Assembly: GCA_007922195.1 (NCBI GenBank)
Contig: ML682005.1
Span: forward strand, 33,205,354-33,269,353
Origin: Podocnemis expansa
Lineage: Eukaryota > Chordata > Testudines > Podocnemididae
Length of the DNA stretch: 64,000 nt
Direction: 5' to 3'
Shown: positions 46,353 to 57,002 of the stretch, piece by piece
How positions within the stretch are numbered: position 1 is the first letter of the stretch
Layout of the letters: every line of letters begins with the position of its first letter
Position numbers and translations under genes: made by a program
Notes under the pieces: generated by a model
The model's database searches: none
The model's input: the letters and a program-made list of their open reading frames with translations, nothing else
Told to the model about the DNA's origin: nothing

Positions 46353-47216
46353 TAGATCAACGCTTCAAAGGCTATGTTCACACACAGACAGTTTATTAAA
46401 TTAATTTAACTTAAATTAATAAAGTTGCTATAAAATCATTAAATTGATTTAAGCTAAATCAATTTAACAGGTCCACACTAGAAAGTCAAATCAAACTAGC
46501 ATGTTCAGGGACAGGACTTGGTAGTTTGATTTAGGACAGGGGCACCATGGGAGGTGTGGCAAGATAGCCCCCTAGAAGGGCCATGCCTCCACCCAATATA
46601 TGAATAGAGAAAGGTGCCCTGGGAAGGCGAAGGGGAAAACCGTTAAATCAAAACGACTGTTAAATCAAAATCACACGTCTACACTGTTGTTTCGATATAA
46701 CAGTTGTGATCCAAGCATTGTTTTGACTTGAAACTAGTTTTTTTTAAAATTGATCTAACTTTCCTTGTTTCAAAATGATAGAGCTTGTCATTTCAAAACA
46801 AGAAAATGTCATGTGGGCCTAATCATTTTTAAATCGAATGAACCAGCATTATTTCAATTTAAAAGCTGTGTGTGGACATACCCAAAGAGAAGCAGCAGAG
46901 ATTGAATTGATTTTCATATTTGATTGCATTGCTTCAGGGCTTAATAGGGACTTTGGATTCTTCTCTCATTACAACAGGTAATTTGATCTCATCTTTCTCT
47001 ATATGCTGTTCCCCAGTGTTTAAATCTTAATAGCTTTGATTTGCTGTTACAGTGTGACCTGACCCCATGACTTAACATTTTCCTGCATTTATTTCTTCCC
47101 ATTCTGTAAGTTCCTCACCTTCAAAGCATCTGACAAAGTGGATTTTCTCCTTCAAAAGCTCATGCAATAAACAAACTTGTTACTCTTTTTCAGTGCCATG
47201 GGACTCCTTGTTTGTT
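46353..47216 (+). mobile_element. Penelope-like C-terminus and tail, split by a MITE
   Basis: Starts AGATCAACGCTTCAAAG (46353-46370), is interrupted by the MITE at 46370-46883, and resumes AAAGAGAAGCAGCAGAGATT, matching the coding stretch LQREVAEIE of the copy at 11830-12578. It continues through TGCTGTTCCCCAGTGTTTAA, CCCATTCTGTAAGTTCCTCA, GACAAAGTGGATTTTCTCCT to GGACTCCTTGTTTGTTCC. Together with the minus fragment at 46136 it forms a head-to-head pair. Confidence 0.78.
46370..46883. mobile_element. MITE with clear TIRs inside Penelope copy
   Basis: Left end GGCTATGTTCACACACAG and right end (complemented) GGGTATGTCCACACACAG match at 16 of 18 positions. The flanks reconstitute the Penelope sequence CTTCAAAGAGAAG with a 3-base duplication AAA (or 5 bases, CAAAG, if the element is taken to start one base later). 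The interior is full of TTAAATTGATTTAA-like words in inverted order (for example 46392-46465 against 46820-46862). A 3-base duplication and these termini suggest PIF/Harbinger, matching the element at 52210. Confidence 0.8.
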
Positions 47217-47219
47217 CCA

Positions 47220-48490
47220 CATAACCTGTGCTCAGTTTTCATATAAAGAAATTATCTTTCCAGTTGACAGCCCTAAAAACTTTGTCAGCTTGATCTTAGA
47301 ACAGAGCATCAAGCTTAGAGCATCTGCTTTTTGGATGATTTCCAATATAAAAAGTCCTGCAATCAAAATCTAGCTGATCATTTTATTGGTGAATGTAGCT
47401 TCCTCTTCTATGAATTTTCACTGCTAATGTGGGGAGTCTTTTGAACAGTAAAATGAGATGAATGCTATATGTTGAATAACAAGATGTCAGTTTTACACAG
47501 TCACTTTTTGGATCATAACAGCCTTTTTAAAAGCTGCCAGCCTGAATCATGGTTGTTGGAAGTTAGATAAACGAACAGGTTGTCCTACAGGTGGATTTTG
47601 TTGAACAGTACTCTTTAGTGCCTTATTGTTCCTCTCGAGGTCTTGAGTGAATGAAGAGCAGCTGCTTTCTAATTATTTTTTCCAAATCAGTATGGAAACA
47701 CCTGACTGGCAACTTTTCATGGACCCCTATATGGTTACATTAACACCTATACAATGAACATTGGTGATTATATGTTGAATATAGTTATGCCCAACTCTGT
47801 TTACTGTTTACACATTTTGCATGTATTGTGCAGATGCTTTACCAGCAAACTCATTTTCTACAAGAGAAATTACTTCTCAATCCTTAACAGGCAGGGAGCA
47901 TGGGGAAGAAAGATGATAAGCCAAGTTTCCATCCAGGATCTTATGCAGGAGGGGAAGCTAGAGAGAATAAAGAAGATAACACAACTTAACTAGAATCACA
48001 TTTCCAGGGCAGTAATAATTGCTCCTAGTAATCTTATTAAGATAATAGCTTTCCTTCAGACAAGGTGCTCAATTTAACTCTTTCCTACAATGATGCCATT
48101 GATGAAGCAACTTGTCATCCAAGTGCTTATTAATATTCCAGTTCTGTGAAACTCAAAACTGACTAAATCTTAAAACTGGTGAAATCTACCACTTTTTTCC
48201 CCTGGTAAACAGGCAGCCAGACATAAAGTACAGTAAGAGAGAACAGTCTGGCATTTCACACTGATCCTTTTAGTGGCAGTACTGGGGGGGGAGGGGGGAT
48301 CTTGACTGAACAGTTTTACTGAATAAGGTTGAATCTTACTGTTATGAGTGTAGGTACGCCCCAAGAGTATTTTATTATAATTAAAACTATGTTTTGAACA
48401 CATCAATGCTTGGGTTTTTCTTATAAAATCTGGACAACTTGCACATAACACAAATGCTCTGATCCCATTTCATAAAAGGATCCGGCAGAG
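47220..48490. other. No gene recognised
   Basis: No transposon protein, SINE or exon recognised. The open frame 47754-47993 has no domain; a G run lies at 48285-48299. Confidence 0.5.
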
Positions 48491-48494
48491 GAGA

Positions 48495-49080
48495 AGGATA
48501 GTTTTGTGGCTGAAGAAAGAGAATAGGAGGCAGTAAGTCAGAACATTGTTCACAGCTCTGCTATTGACTTACTGAGCGACCTTGGGTAAATCATTTAATC
48601 TCTAGGCCTTACCCACACTTGCAACAGAGTTTAAGCCACACGTAACTACACTCCACACTAAAAGGCAGCTGTGTCCACACTGTAGAATATAGCTGTATGT
48701 GGCAGGGAAAGGCCCGGCAGGAGGGGGGCAGCATTTTTCCTCTTTCTCTTCCCTGTCAGAACCTTTTCCTGTTGCTGGGGCCTTTCTGTGAGGCAGAGAA
48801 GGATTTCAGCAGCAGGGAGGAAGTGGGACACTGCTAAAATTCCCTGTGTAGATATGAAAGGCACTTCCTGGACATGTAAAGAGATGTATAAGCTATATTC
48901 TACAGGGTTTTACTTGCTCAATCAGTGCCTCACTGTTTGTGCTGCATCTTTGCTGTCTTAGCATGCAGTGTCTGTACTCGATATGCTTCCATAAGTTTAG
49001 ACCTCCCCTTAGTGTCTTAGTTTCCCCACCTGCAAAATGGTGATATCGATACACGCAGGCTATTCATGGGTGACTATGAA
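48495..49080 (+). repeat. MIR-like SINE split by a MITE
   Basis: Left part: GGATAGTTTTGTGGCTGAAG, CAGCTCTGCTATTGACTTAC, GCGACCTTGGGTAAATCATT and TAATCTCTA to about 48605. Right part from about 49011: AGTGTCTTAGTTTCCCCACC then TGCAAAATGGTGATATCGAT. In the family these are contiguous (TTAACCTCTCTGTGCCTCAGTTTCC), so the 400 bases between are an insertion. Confidence 0.78.
48606..49008. mobile_element. MITE-like insertion in the SINE
   Basis: The left end GGCCTTACCCACACTTGC and right end ATAAGTTTAGACCTCCCC are weak inverted repeats of the GGCCTTGTCTACACTTA type. The flanks are CTA on the left and TTA on the right, compatible with a mutated 3-base duplication. The inner phrases CTGTGTCCACACTGTAGAAT (48669) and CCTGTGTAGATATGAAAGGC (48842) look like a second pair of termini, so one MITE may be nested in another. 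The minus frame 48658-48864 is not coding. Confidence 0.6.
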
Positions 49081-49304
49081 ACTGAATTTACTAATATTTG
49101 TACATGAGCCCCCACTTCTTGTGTCAGTGCATAGGCCTTGGCCTACTTCTCCCAAGGAACTCAGTGCCTGTTCTTTAAAAGCACTTTCTGTGTGAAAAGG
49201 GGAAGCTAAAGGCAGAGCAAGGAGCATGTGCTTAGGGAGAGATTTCTACCAATCCAGTGTTTGTACACTGAAGCACGTGTCTGTAAGAGAGAGATCACTA
49301 TGCC

Positions 49305-49675
49305 ATCAACAGACTGGTGGGACTTGGGAGACAAGGTTCTGTTTCCAGCCGTGCCTCTGGCCTGTTGGTTGACAGCGGGCAATCCACTTCACCTGTGCGT
49401 GAATGACGGGGGGTAGGGACTCTACTTCTGCGTGCTACTTCACTTCTGTCTTATGGCTCCCACACCTTTCATTACTATGTAAACGAAAGCAAAGCCATTT
49501 CATATGGAGGGCTCCCTTCCTTTTTCTCCTGTAAGTTTAGCACTGCTCTTCACCCTTCTGCCTCAATTTCCACATTTGCAGAATAGGTGTAACGAGATTA
49601 ATTCCTATGTAAAGCCTTTTAAGATCCACTGATAAGTATATAAGAGCTAGCTATTTATTAATGATTTTTATTTCA
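49305..49675 (+). repeat. MIR-like SINE, second copy, with an internal insertion
   Basis: Left part GACTGGTGGGACTTGGGAGA, CCAGCCGTGCCTCTGGCCTG and GGGCAATCCACTTCACCTG ends near 49405. The right part, CTGCCTCAATTTCCACATTT, AGCCTTTTAAGATCCACTGA and AAGTATATAAGAGCTAGCTA, starts near 49558. About 150 bases of unrelated DNA lie between. Confidence 0.65.
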
Positions 49676-49679
49676 TAAA

Positions 49680-50115
49680 TTAAAAATCATGTAGGTTAAT
49701 GAAGGAATCAAAAGGAGGACAGAGCAGCAGGCTGCATTAATAAGGCTGAGTAAACTGCAGAGTGGTTAAGTAATACTAAAATAGTTAAGCAAGCTAATAA
49801 GCATTATTACTGTAGACAATGAATTCCTGTACTGGTGTATCTTTAATTCTAGACCTCACAGCATCCTCAGGACACATCAGACAGACAAGGGGTAATTACA
49901 AGGATGTGATAACTGAGGCAGTTAAGACAGGTATGCAGGGTGGATCTGCTTGCACCTCAGGAATCTTTCCTCTTTAAGAACAACTAGCACAGTGCGCTCT
50001 TCATTAACAAATGCCTTATCAGTGGGTGCCATTATGAAGCCAGTCAACACTATTTTTCATTAGCAGTTCAATTAATTCAAAGCTGGCAAGCTGGAGTGCA
50101 GACCTATGGAGAAAT
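49680..50115. promoter_or_regulatory. Candidate conserved non-coding block
   Basis: This repeat-free block is dense in TAAT homeodomain-type cores (for example GAATTCCTGTACTGGTGTAT context, TCTTTAATTCTAG, GGGGTAATTAC, AGTTCAATTAATTCAAAG), AAGGATGTGATAA and CATTAACAAATG words, and contains no simple sequence or transposon signature. That texture is like vertebrate developmental enhancers. It is an impression only; conservation cannot be judged from one sequence. Confidence 0.2.
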
Positions 50116-51360
50116 CTCACAAAGGTAGCTTATAAAATTCTCTCCTTCCCTCCACACCTTCAAAAATATTGAAGTGTGGAAAGGGGGCACATGATGACAG
50201 ACTGAGAGAAATACAGTCCTATTATCTTCTATGTCCTTTCTATCTCCACTATCCTTGTGCTTCTGGGCTGAACAGCATTTAGGAATATTTTTATTTTATT
50301 TGGCTTTTCTATGGTGTTTACAACCTTAGTGCTTGAGAATCTTATAGATGTTAATGAATTTAGCTTCTCTGTACCTCAGTGCGGGTGGGGAGAGAACAAA
50401 ATCCTCATTTTATAGGAAGTAGAAGAGTCAAACAGAATCTAGATACAGGAGCACACTTCCTCTTTTAATATGAAGCTCAGTTGGCCTTATTTCATTAGAA
50501 GTTGTCAGCGGCATATGAACCTTTCAGGCTGGTACAACTAGGATTTTAATAAAGGTCTAAAAGCTTAAGGAACCTAATGAACAGCAATGCAAATGAGCAT
50601 CCAAAACCATGTTATTTCACATTCCCCTATTTGATGCACCTGTTGTTTTCCGTTCTTGCAGTGACACTTGAAATTAAACTCTTCTAACTTGGCTTGTTCC
50701 TGAGGTTTTTCCAACTCCTCTTCCTCTTCCTTCTCCTTTTGCATAGCTGGAGCGGGTAGCAATGATTACAAATTTATATCTTTATTTGGTAGCCAGCACG
50801 TTGCCGCAGCAGTGAGCTAGTGAATGTCCTTTGGGACCCTGGCAAAAGAACAAAGGGGACATTCAGATGTGGTGAGCTTCATTGTTTGTGACTGGTGACC
50901 TGAGCTGCAAACAGGTATTTTCATCATTTATTTTCATTTTCTTGCTGATTTAGCTGCAGTGGTTTGTTTGGGATATGCCCCACTGATCGCTTAACCATTT
51001 GGGGGGAGAGAGGGGGGTTTCCTGCCAGTGAATGACAATGGGTGATATCACATTGAGTATGTCTACATTGCAATGCTCCTTCATGCTCATCCATCAAGCA
51101 TCCTCTCTCAAAATCCCTTCATTATATGCGCTTTGAACCCATGCATGCTTGCCTGTTAGAGGTATAGGGTGGAGCAAGAATTTCTTTTTAAGGCAGGATC
51201 TGATGGTATTTCACATTGAGGTCATGGTTATTATAGAATATGGTCTGATAGAGGAGTGTCAGTTGCAACAAATACATTTAAACACATTTGTGGGGGTCAC
51301 TTCACACAACAAGGGATTTCTAAGCAATAATAAAGCAAACAATAACAGTAACCATAAATT
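50116..51360. other. No gene; one POU-type octamer and a MITE end
   Basis: ATGCAAAT, the POU octamer, occurs at 50588-50595. TATGTCTACATTGCAATGCT at 51058 is a single MITE terminus of the local family. The minus-strand frame 50574-50762 is Glu-rich low complexity (EKEEEEELEK) from a TTCCTCTTCC tract and is not supported as a gene. Confidence 0.4.
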
Positions 51361-51364
51361 CCCC

Positions 51365-51541
51365 ATGTCAGAAAAATGAGCCTCTAGAGCGAGGAGAAGC
51401 TGCTCAATTAGAGCAAACATTAATGTCCTTCTGTGCTGCCATACCATGGTCCTGAATTGGCAGCTAATATTAATTAGTAACCTTGAAGTCTTTGTATCAA
51501 AAATATTCTCATACTAAAAAGGAGGATGAATGTCCAGTATG

Positions 51542-51586
<45 letters not shown>

Positions 51587-51735
51587 GGAGCCGTCTTTTT
51601 AGTCTGGCGGTATTTGATTCCTCCTGAGAGATCAGACTGCAGCAAGAAGAGAAGCTTTCAATTAGGAATATAAATAATAACCTCTCTCAGGAGGGCCATT
51701 GAAATTATCACTGTTGTCAGAATATTAACATGTTT
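51365..51735. promoter_or_regulatory. Candidate conserved block split by a 39-T run
   Basis: The left part (51365-51480) has GCTCAATTAGAGCAAACATT and GGCAGCTAATATTAATTAGT; the right part (51590-51735) has AAGCTTTCAATTAGGAATAT and GAGGGCCATTGAAATTATCA. Both are repeat-free and rich in AATTAG/TAATTA cores. They are separated by ordinary DNA and by T(39) at 51545-51583, the longest homopolymer in the window. Regulatory function is a guess from texture. Confidence 0.2.
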
Positions 51736-51739
51736 TGCA

Positions 51740-52205
51740 TTTATTTCTTTTATAAACTCTCCCTTATATCTGAATTGCTACATTGTATGTTATAATACTA
51801 ATGAACTTGTCCATTCTTTTTTGTTTAACATGGACATTATGCAGCAATATTAACAGAATTTTTTTTTTCAGAATGTATCACAATCCTTGGATACATTAAA
51901 TGAGGGATGTCAGAAGCCTGTCCCACTTAATGTGTCATGGTGACTGCACATTTATATTGTGCAAAACCTAAGCTTTCCCTTTTTAAAAGTATATTTCTAA
52001 CCATCCTGTTTGCAAAGAAAACCTTCCAAATGTAAAGTAAATGTAACTGATGCAATGCTGACTCCCTAAGTCTGATGAAAGGCTGAAATAATAATTCTGA
52101 GATATGAATTCCCCTGTCCTTTATTAATCTCTTGAGAGGTGCAACGCTGAATGTGATCTCTGACTAAATACTACAAGAGAAGTGTAAAGATGGGGAAGAG
52201 AATTT
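51740..52205. other. No gene recognised
   Basis: A+T-rich DNA up to the TAA target of the Harbinger element. Confidence 0.5.
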
Positions 52206-52599
52206 CTAAGGTCTTGTCTAAACTACAGAGTTTGGTCAACAAAAGTCAGCTTGCATTTATGAAACAACGGAGGAGGACACGATGCTCCCTCAGCCAACCT
52301 AAGGCTTCTGTTTTGCCAACAAAACGAAACCACCTCAATGAGAGGTGTAGAGACTTTTTTCAAAGATGTTAGAGGCATAACGTGTCAGTGTAGACACTGA
52401 GCTTGGTTATGACAATAAATGGCCTCCAGGAGGTGTCCCACAATGTTCATCCAGGCCACTCCAGTCAGCAGTTCAAAGTCTGCTGCTCTGCAGCCAGGTA
52501 CACAGGCATCCACCTTTAAAAGCACAGGAATTTTTGAAATTCTTCCTGTTTGCTCAGCCTGGAGAGCTCACATTGAATCTTCTGAGCTGACCACAGTAG

Positions 52600-53015
52600 C
52601 TCCATATAGCAAACACTCTCCAGCATGGAGCGCAAAGATGCTGTTGGATCGTCTTAATATATGGGAATAAGGGACTGTGCAGTCTCAGCTTCCCTCCAGA
52701 AGTAGGAACTTTGATACCTGTGGTCAGATTTCTCATGACATTTTGAGAAAGGGCTACAAATAGGAAAAGAATCTGTGCTGTGTAAGGATAAAGAAACTGA
52801 AGTGGGAATACCAGAAGGCAAGGGAGTCAAACTATCACTTCAGCGCTGCGTGGAAGACCTGCTGCTTCTCTAAGAAACTGGACACCATGCTTAGCAGCAA
52901 CCCAACATCCCTGACCAAGATGCCCTTGGATATTTCAGTGGGACTGGAGAGGGTGTATGGTGAACTCAACTCCAGGGATGAAGTTGTAGATGAGGAAGTC
53001 AAGTTGAGGATGAGA
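52600..53015 (+). pseudogene. Harbinger Myb/SANT-like DNA-binding protein relic
   Basis: The frame from 52608 reads KHSPAWSAKMLLDRLNIWE, then a stop, SQLPSRSRNFDTCGQISHDI, LRKGYK, CCVRIKKLKWEYQKARESNY, AAWKTCCFSKKLDTMLSSNP and DEVVDEEVKLRMRR. The pattern W....LL.LI.IW, then Y..IA..L...GY..., C..KIK.L...Y.KA, then FY..L..IL is the trihelix Myb/SANT domain of Harbinger accessory proteins and their MSANTD-like relatives. Two Trp of the fold are visible. Stops at about 52671 and 52760 break it. In live elements this protein binds transposon ends and helps bring the transposase to the nucleus. Confidence 0.75.
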
Positions 53016-53568
53016 AGGGATAGGTGACAGGGTCATCCAGTACCATGTGGAGCCAGTGTAGCTTTCAGGTAGATTTACAGTTCACTTCATTGCTCTTGTC
53101 TAGTACCTAAAAACCCAACTCCCATGGCAAATCAACTGGAGACCTAAAATTGAGGATTTTAAGCAAAAATTGCTCAGGATTAACTTTCCCCATTCAATAC
53201 CAAAAAGAACAAAAAAAAATGAATTTAATTATGTACTAGCTTCATAAATCTTATGATAAAGAAACATAACTTACCTATGTTATGTTGTAAAAATTATTTT
53301 ATAATTCACATCATCTTCACAGTTTATATAAACATCAGGAAAACAAATTTAAATGGTTCAATCCCCAAAGAAACAAAATGAAAGTGAACTGAGCTCCCAA
53401 AGCTTAGGATCAGTTTGTTTGTGTCCGAGAGTCTTTGATCACAAAATCTATAGTCTGCTGAGTCAAAAGCACCATTTTCTCTCCACCTACTTTTAGGTGT
53501 CTTCAGCTAGAATCTGTGAAGAATCTTCCTTCTGTGCTGACATCTTTGTTAGTCAGCTAACCAATTAA

Positions 53569-54091
53569 TAGAGCCCTGAGTGGATACAAATAAATGGAGC
53601 TGCATCCGCTCTGGATCTGGTCCAGAATTCACATGCCAGGTTTTAGGTATATCTGTAACCGTACCTGCAACCCAGCTTGGGCTCTCAGTCAGCATTTCAG
53701 CCTTTGATTGGCTCATTCTCCAACTGGGTCCCGTCCACTTTTTCCTTTTCTTGTTTGTGGTTTGCATGCTGTGCTGTCAATCAGATTTCCTTGGCCACAA
53801 GAAAAGGAAGAAGTGGACAGGGAAGTCTTGGGGAATGAGCCAATCAAAAGCCAGCTGACAGTAAGTGGTGACTCTCCAAGCCCCAGCCTGCTGTGACTGA
53901 GACTCTGATTGGCGAGCAAACCACAATCAGAGCTGAGCAAGGATTGGCTGGAGTGCTTCCTGGTTCCCTGGTGTGCTGCTGACATAGATCAGTGCAGGAG
54001 CCGCAGCACTGGATCATGCTGTGAACAGATAAAAATAGGATGCAGATAACCATGGATCTGTAGTGGATACTCGTGGATCTGCAGAGTTCTA
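53569..54091. mobile_element. hAT-type MITE with perfect 8-bp target duplication
   Basis: The target duplication CCAATTAA is exact on both sides (53561-53568 and 54092-54099). Termini are TAGAGCCCTG and, complemented, TAGAACTCTG, fitting the hAT terminal pattern TA(A/G)NG. Sub-terminal GTGGATAC / GTATCCAC and GCTGCATCC / GGATGCAG words are also inverted. An inner pair of arms at 53703-53752 and 53797-53848 (TTTGATTGGCTCATTC against GAATGAGCCAATCAAA) gives a second long hairpin. It contains several CCAAT/ATTGG boxes but no transposase frame; the open frames here are artefacts of the inverted repeats. Confidence 0.88.
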
Positions 54092-54099
54092 CCAATTAA

Positions 54100-56395
54100 C
54101 TAACCACTCAATTAATTATATAGATTAAAGCAAAAACAAAAAGAAAAACCCTTGTTACAAGAAAATACAAACTTGAGACTAGCAAAATTATAATTGACTC
54201 TTTCCTCATTATCACATTCAAAGAAAAACTAGTGAATCATACTAGTTGACACCCTAACTAAAACAGTTTGGCTAAAAATGAATCAACATATACATTTAAA
54301 ATACCCCCCCCCCACTTTTCTGTACTTTACCCTTCTAGGCCTTCCCTATCAGATGGTTAGCCATAATACTAACCTGCTTCAAAATGCTTCAGAGTTGAGG
54401 AGAACAGCCTGGCTTCTGCTCCTCTGCTCAGCTTCTCCCAACTCACAGAGAGCACATGACCATTTCTAAAGTAGCTGCCCTGACTGCTTACCCTCCTGTA
54501 GTTTGACCCTAATGACAGCAAACTTATTAGAGCATACTTAAAAACTACCATACACAACTCCAGAAAGATCTAGATATGGAGTGCTAAATCAACCTGGAAA
54601 GAATGGCCCAGACAGAAAGTCAATCTTACATAGCCTCCTATAGGTCTTTCAAGAGAGATCTCCATGTTAGGCATGTGGGTCACACCAAGACATCATCTCA
54701 GCTCAGGAGGGTTCAAGTTAGTTCCAGTACTCCATCTCTGGTGCACATACTGCAGAAGAGAGTAGCTCTGTTAAGTGACCTTTTTGAGTTGTTGCTGTTT
54801 TGTTATATGAGGTAGAGGTGTCCTTTGCTTTGTTATATTGTAGAAGTGGGTGACAAGATAGAACTGTACAGTTCTATCTGTGTTTGCCTGTGCTTCACAT
54901 TCCCCTGTGCAGCAAAACAGTGTGGCAGAAAAAAAAATGTATTAATGCACACTGAGATGTTAGGGAGTCTTCTGAAGAGACTTTTCTAGAAACTTGCCTG
55001 GAGGTACTCACTAATGCCCTGCCAAAAACTTCTTTGCAGAACTGCTTTTTTCCTTCCCCTCTTATAGGAAACTTTCCCAGGCCAATCAGAAATCACTTGT
55101 GAAGAGACCAAATCAACTACTTTGAAGCCTCATGCATGTGGGGGAGACAGTCTCAGGAATAAGAGAGAGGCTCAATGCCCGCCCCCTGCAAACTGTGGAA
55201 AGTGGTGGTAGAATTTTCAATTTTATCCTTAATCGTTTGCAGTGAACCTTAAAAAAAAAAAAAAAAAATCACTAACCCTTTGTCCCATCTTGATTGTCCC
55301 TCTCCCCTGGGCCAAACTCACCATACTTAGGGTGTTTGCCAAACTGTGCGCTTGCCAAGGGACCCTAAGAAACTGATTAATATTTTGAAAGTGTATTTTC
55401 CTACAATTATTTCAGGCTGAGCAATCATGCTTCTGTTTGTTTTAAAAATGTAACCTTCAGTGGAAACCCCTACACACTGCCAGAGTGCCTCCACCAGAAA
55501 AGCAAATGATTGAAGGCGTATTTCAATTGGGCCAGTCTATGCTTCCCACCATTTTCGGTGGTAGGTGAAGAGAAATATGCAAATCACCTAAAATAACTTG
55601 TGTATCTCCCTCTGACTTCCCTGTGCCTAGAACATCCACATGATGAGTTGAAACGAGAGCCTTCTGTTTTACTCAGCACTATGCTACTTACTAGAGTGGT
55701 CTTCAGGGATTGACTTCCTGATCAACCAAGCGGGTCTTCCCAGACCCAATCAGTTGACTAGGGAGGTCTATCTGACAATGGCCATTATGGTGACATCAGT
55801 GAAGAATGGTTCTAAAAACCAAGAAAACAGGGTGTTGAGAGAGACTTGAAATAAAAATTAGACAGGTGAGACAGAAAAGAACAACAAGAGTGAATTTTAA
55901 TGGGCCAAGATTAGATGATAAAAGTGATGGAGAACTAAACAGAAATGCTGACATGCCTAATCATAGTGCAGGAACAATTTATGCGTGCTTGCTCCCACCC
56001 CTATAGCCCATACAGAACTGATTACTGTACCCTCTGCAAACTCCTTACACACCATCCTTTCAACTTCTGGCCTGTCTTGGTATCCCATTCACTCTTCAGA
56101 TGGCTTCAAAAAAGATAGCTGGACTTGCACACAGACTGGAGCACCTGCATTGCCCTTGTCTGTTACTTTCACCAAACTGATTGTGTGTTGTTAACTGGTG
56201 TTTTATAAAAACACAGTCTGTGAAAGGTGATAAATCTTTGTCTTCTCCATGTGGTGGCTGTATCACTTATAGACTACAAATCACTGTCAGGAATCATCAA
56301 AATTTTCATAAAGGGGGCACGTTTTCAGAGCATGGCAAAGTACTTCATAGAAACACACGAGACTGATATACATTGTCAAAACAGTGCCTCAAGGC
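54100..56395. other. No gene recognised; possibly Harbinger spacer
   Basis: No identifiable protein or repeat. C run at 54304-54312, A run at 55250-55268. If the element at 52210-59369 is single, this is its unexplained middle; otherwise it is unrelated unique DNA. Confidence 0.4.
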
Positions 56396-56399
56396 CTTC

Positions 56400-56995
56400 T
56401 TAATTCAAATAGATTCCCCTCGACCACCACCGCCGCCAAATTGTGTCCATCTAAAAGCCCTGGTATCTGGCTGCTCAAAATCAGTCACAAGGTGATCCAC
56501 CTTCATAGTTCAATCTAGGGGGAAAAATTCACTCTTAGTCTCACAGATATTATGGAACACAAAGCAGGCTGTTACGATCATGTGAATGTCTACCTCATTT
56601 AGGTCTAACCTGTTTATAAAGACAGCACGCATGTGCTTGTAATCTGTGTAATGTTCAGGCTTCCATCATCTGGCACCCACTCAGCCTATAGTTGAAGTGC
56701 TTCTTTCTGCTGCCCAGGTTTCTCACATAAGGCTTTAGGAGCTGTGGGAATAAAGGGGCATGCTGTGGACAGACCCCATTGGAATCTTCTGGTTTGGAAA
56801 GAGAGTCATGGTTTGCAGCTTTCTGAACAGGACATTGTTGTGAATATGCATGCATCATGCACCTTTCCTGACCACTGACATCACCATTGGGTGAAATGCA
56901 CATGGTGATCCACAAACACCTGCAACATTATAGAGAACTACCACTTTCTATTTGAGGTACTTGGTTGCAGGATGATCCAGGACCAAAATGGGGAT
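56400..56995 (-). pseudogene. PIF/Harbinger DDE transposase C-terminal relic
   Basis: On the minus strand from about 56960: FSIMLQVFVDHH, then QWSGKVHDACIF (the 'G.VHDARVF' block, around 56875), SKPEDSNGVCPQHAPLFPQL, LLKPYVRNLGSRKKHFNYRL and SGCQMMEA (the 'LPWLMKPY......FN.RLS..R..VE.AFGRLK' block), and VDIHMIVTACFVFHNICETK near 56595-56536 (the 'VVAACCVLHNICE' block). Block order and spacing fit a HARBI1-type transposase of which about 190 residues remain. Frames shift at least twice; one catalytic Asp lies in the VDHH block, and the Glu of the AFGR block is not recognisable. Its orientation is opposite to the Myb-like frame, as often happens in this superfamily. Confidence 0.78.
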
Positions 56996-57002
56996 GTGCA
57001 AA

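Noticed and set aside
50574..50762. A Glu-rich small protein on the minus strand
   Set aside because: The acidic run derives from a TTCCTCTTCC tract; there are no flanking conserved residues or splice sites.
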